A stretch of DNA of 6,255 bases from Desulfobacterales bacterium (GTDB taxonomy: Bacteria > Desulfobacterota > Desulfobulbia > Desulfobulbales > Desulfocapsaceae): NCBI GenBank assembly GCA_013042695.1, contig JABDPQ010000800.1:1-6255 (forward strand), written 5' to 3'. How positions within the stretch are numbered: the first letter of the stretch is position 1; each line of letters starts with the position of its first letter. Below are positions 6,033 through 6,255 of this stretch, piece by piece. The notes under the pieces were generated by a model. It searched no databases, was not told the DNA's origin, and saw only the letters and a list, made by a program, of their open reading frames with translations. The position numbers were made by a program, and so were the translations under genes.

Positions 6033-6255
6033 TCATTGCCAGTCGATCCCAAGCATCAAACAGTTTATGCCACTGCCAATACCAAGCATTGCTCCTTTCT
6101 GTCCAGGCCCGAACGCCCCTTGCTCTATTGCCATGGCCATGGTGATAGGAGCGGAAACCGAACCGACATTTCCTAAAAATGGCAATGTCTCAAAGTTTCT
6201 TGTAATATTAAGGTTCAGCCGGTCAAATAAGAGCTTTGCATGGGCCGTCCCAACC
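6033..6255 (-). CDS. Beta-ketoacyl-ACP synthase III (FabH/OleA-like), C-terminal part, cut by window edge
   Basis: The last 73 residues of a thiolase-fold condensing enzyme read into the window from its right edge and stop at TGA 6035-6033. The signature GNVGSVSAPI (residues 28-37 of the visible part) holds the catalytic Asn of the Cys-His-Asn triad. The end, LGIGSGINCLMLGIDW, is the typical KAS III C-terminus. The visible part begins VGTAH, the region right after the catalytic His (commonly HQVG), so the His and Cys should lie just outside. KAS III enzymes join an acyl-CoA to malonyl-ACP or to another acyl chain, in fatty acid initiation, olefin or secondary lipid synthesis; which applies cannot be told from this fragment. 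It is the first visible gene of the operon with the AMMECR1 and YkgJ genes (11-nt gap). Confidence 0.85.
   Translation of the reverse strand, partial: VGTAHAKLLFDRLNLNITRNFETLPFLGNVGSVSAPITMAMAIEQGAFGPGQKGAMLGIGSGINCLMLGIDWQ

Noticed and set aside
6130..6141. CCATGGCCATGG palindromic stretch
   Set aside because: It is explained by Thr-Met-Ala-Met-Ala codons in the KAS III C-terminus.

Overview
The window holds eight protein-coding genes, seven complete and one cut by the right edge, and no RNA gene, insertion sequence or CRISPR array that I can support. Base composition is balanced. The gene families (NikR beside a DUF4198 nickel-associated exported protein, an AMMECR1-domain protein, a YkgJ cysteine-cluster protein, a FabH-type synthase and an orphan PAS histidine kinase) suggest an anaerobic Gram-negative bacterium, most likely a Desulfobacterota (former Deltaproteobacteria) member. 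That placement is an inference from gene content, not a measured phylogeny.

Left part (1-2091): a plus-strand PAS-histidine kinase (127-1170) converges on a minus-strand trmO (1194-1922), which makes the m6t6A37 modification of threonine tRNA. A divergent spacer of under 200 bp separates trmO from nikR.

Middle (2092-3502): nikR (2092-2502) encodes a nickel-responsive repressor with all four nickel ligands. About 190 bp downstream lies a secreted DUF4198-family protein (2693-3502) of the kind usually found with NikMNQO/CbiMNQO-type nickel or cobalt importers. No transporter gene is present in the window. The spacer between the two genes contains repeated TGACTG motifs and two inverted repeats, making it the best candidate regulatory region here. 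I infer that the pair forms a nickel-homeostasis unit.

Right part (3638-6255): a plus-strand GT-B glycosyltransferase-like protein (3638-4708) resembles the N-terminal domain of plant L-arabinokinase but stands alone. It converges on a tight minus-strand operon that enters from the right edge: the C-terminus of a FabH/OleA-like beta-ketoacyl synthase III, then an AMMECR1-domain protein, then a YkgJ-family cysteine-cluster protein. In this operon the genes are 11 nt apart or overlap by 4 nt.

Most of the window is readable as known families. I did not find a clearly new system. The items most worth checking are the AMMECR1-YkgJ-KASIII operon, the lone arabinokinase-like GT-B protein, the nickel pair whose exported protein lacks two expected histidines, and the excess of TGATCA, which forms the stop codon context of three genes.
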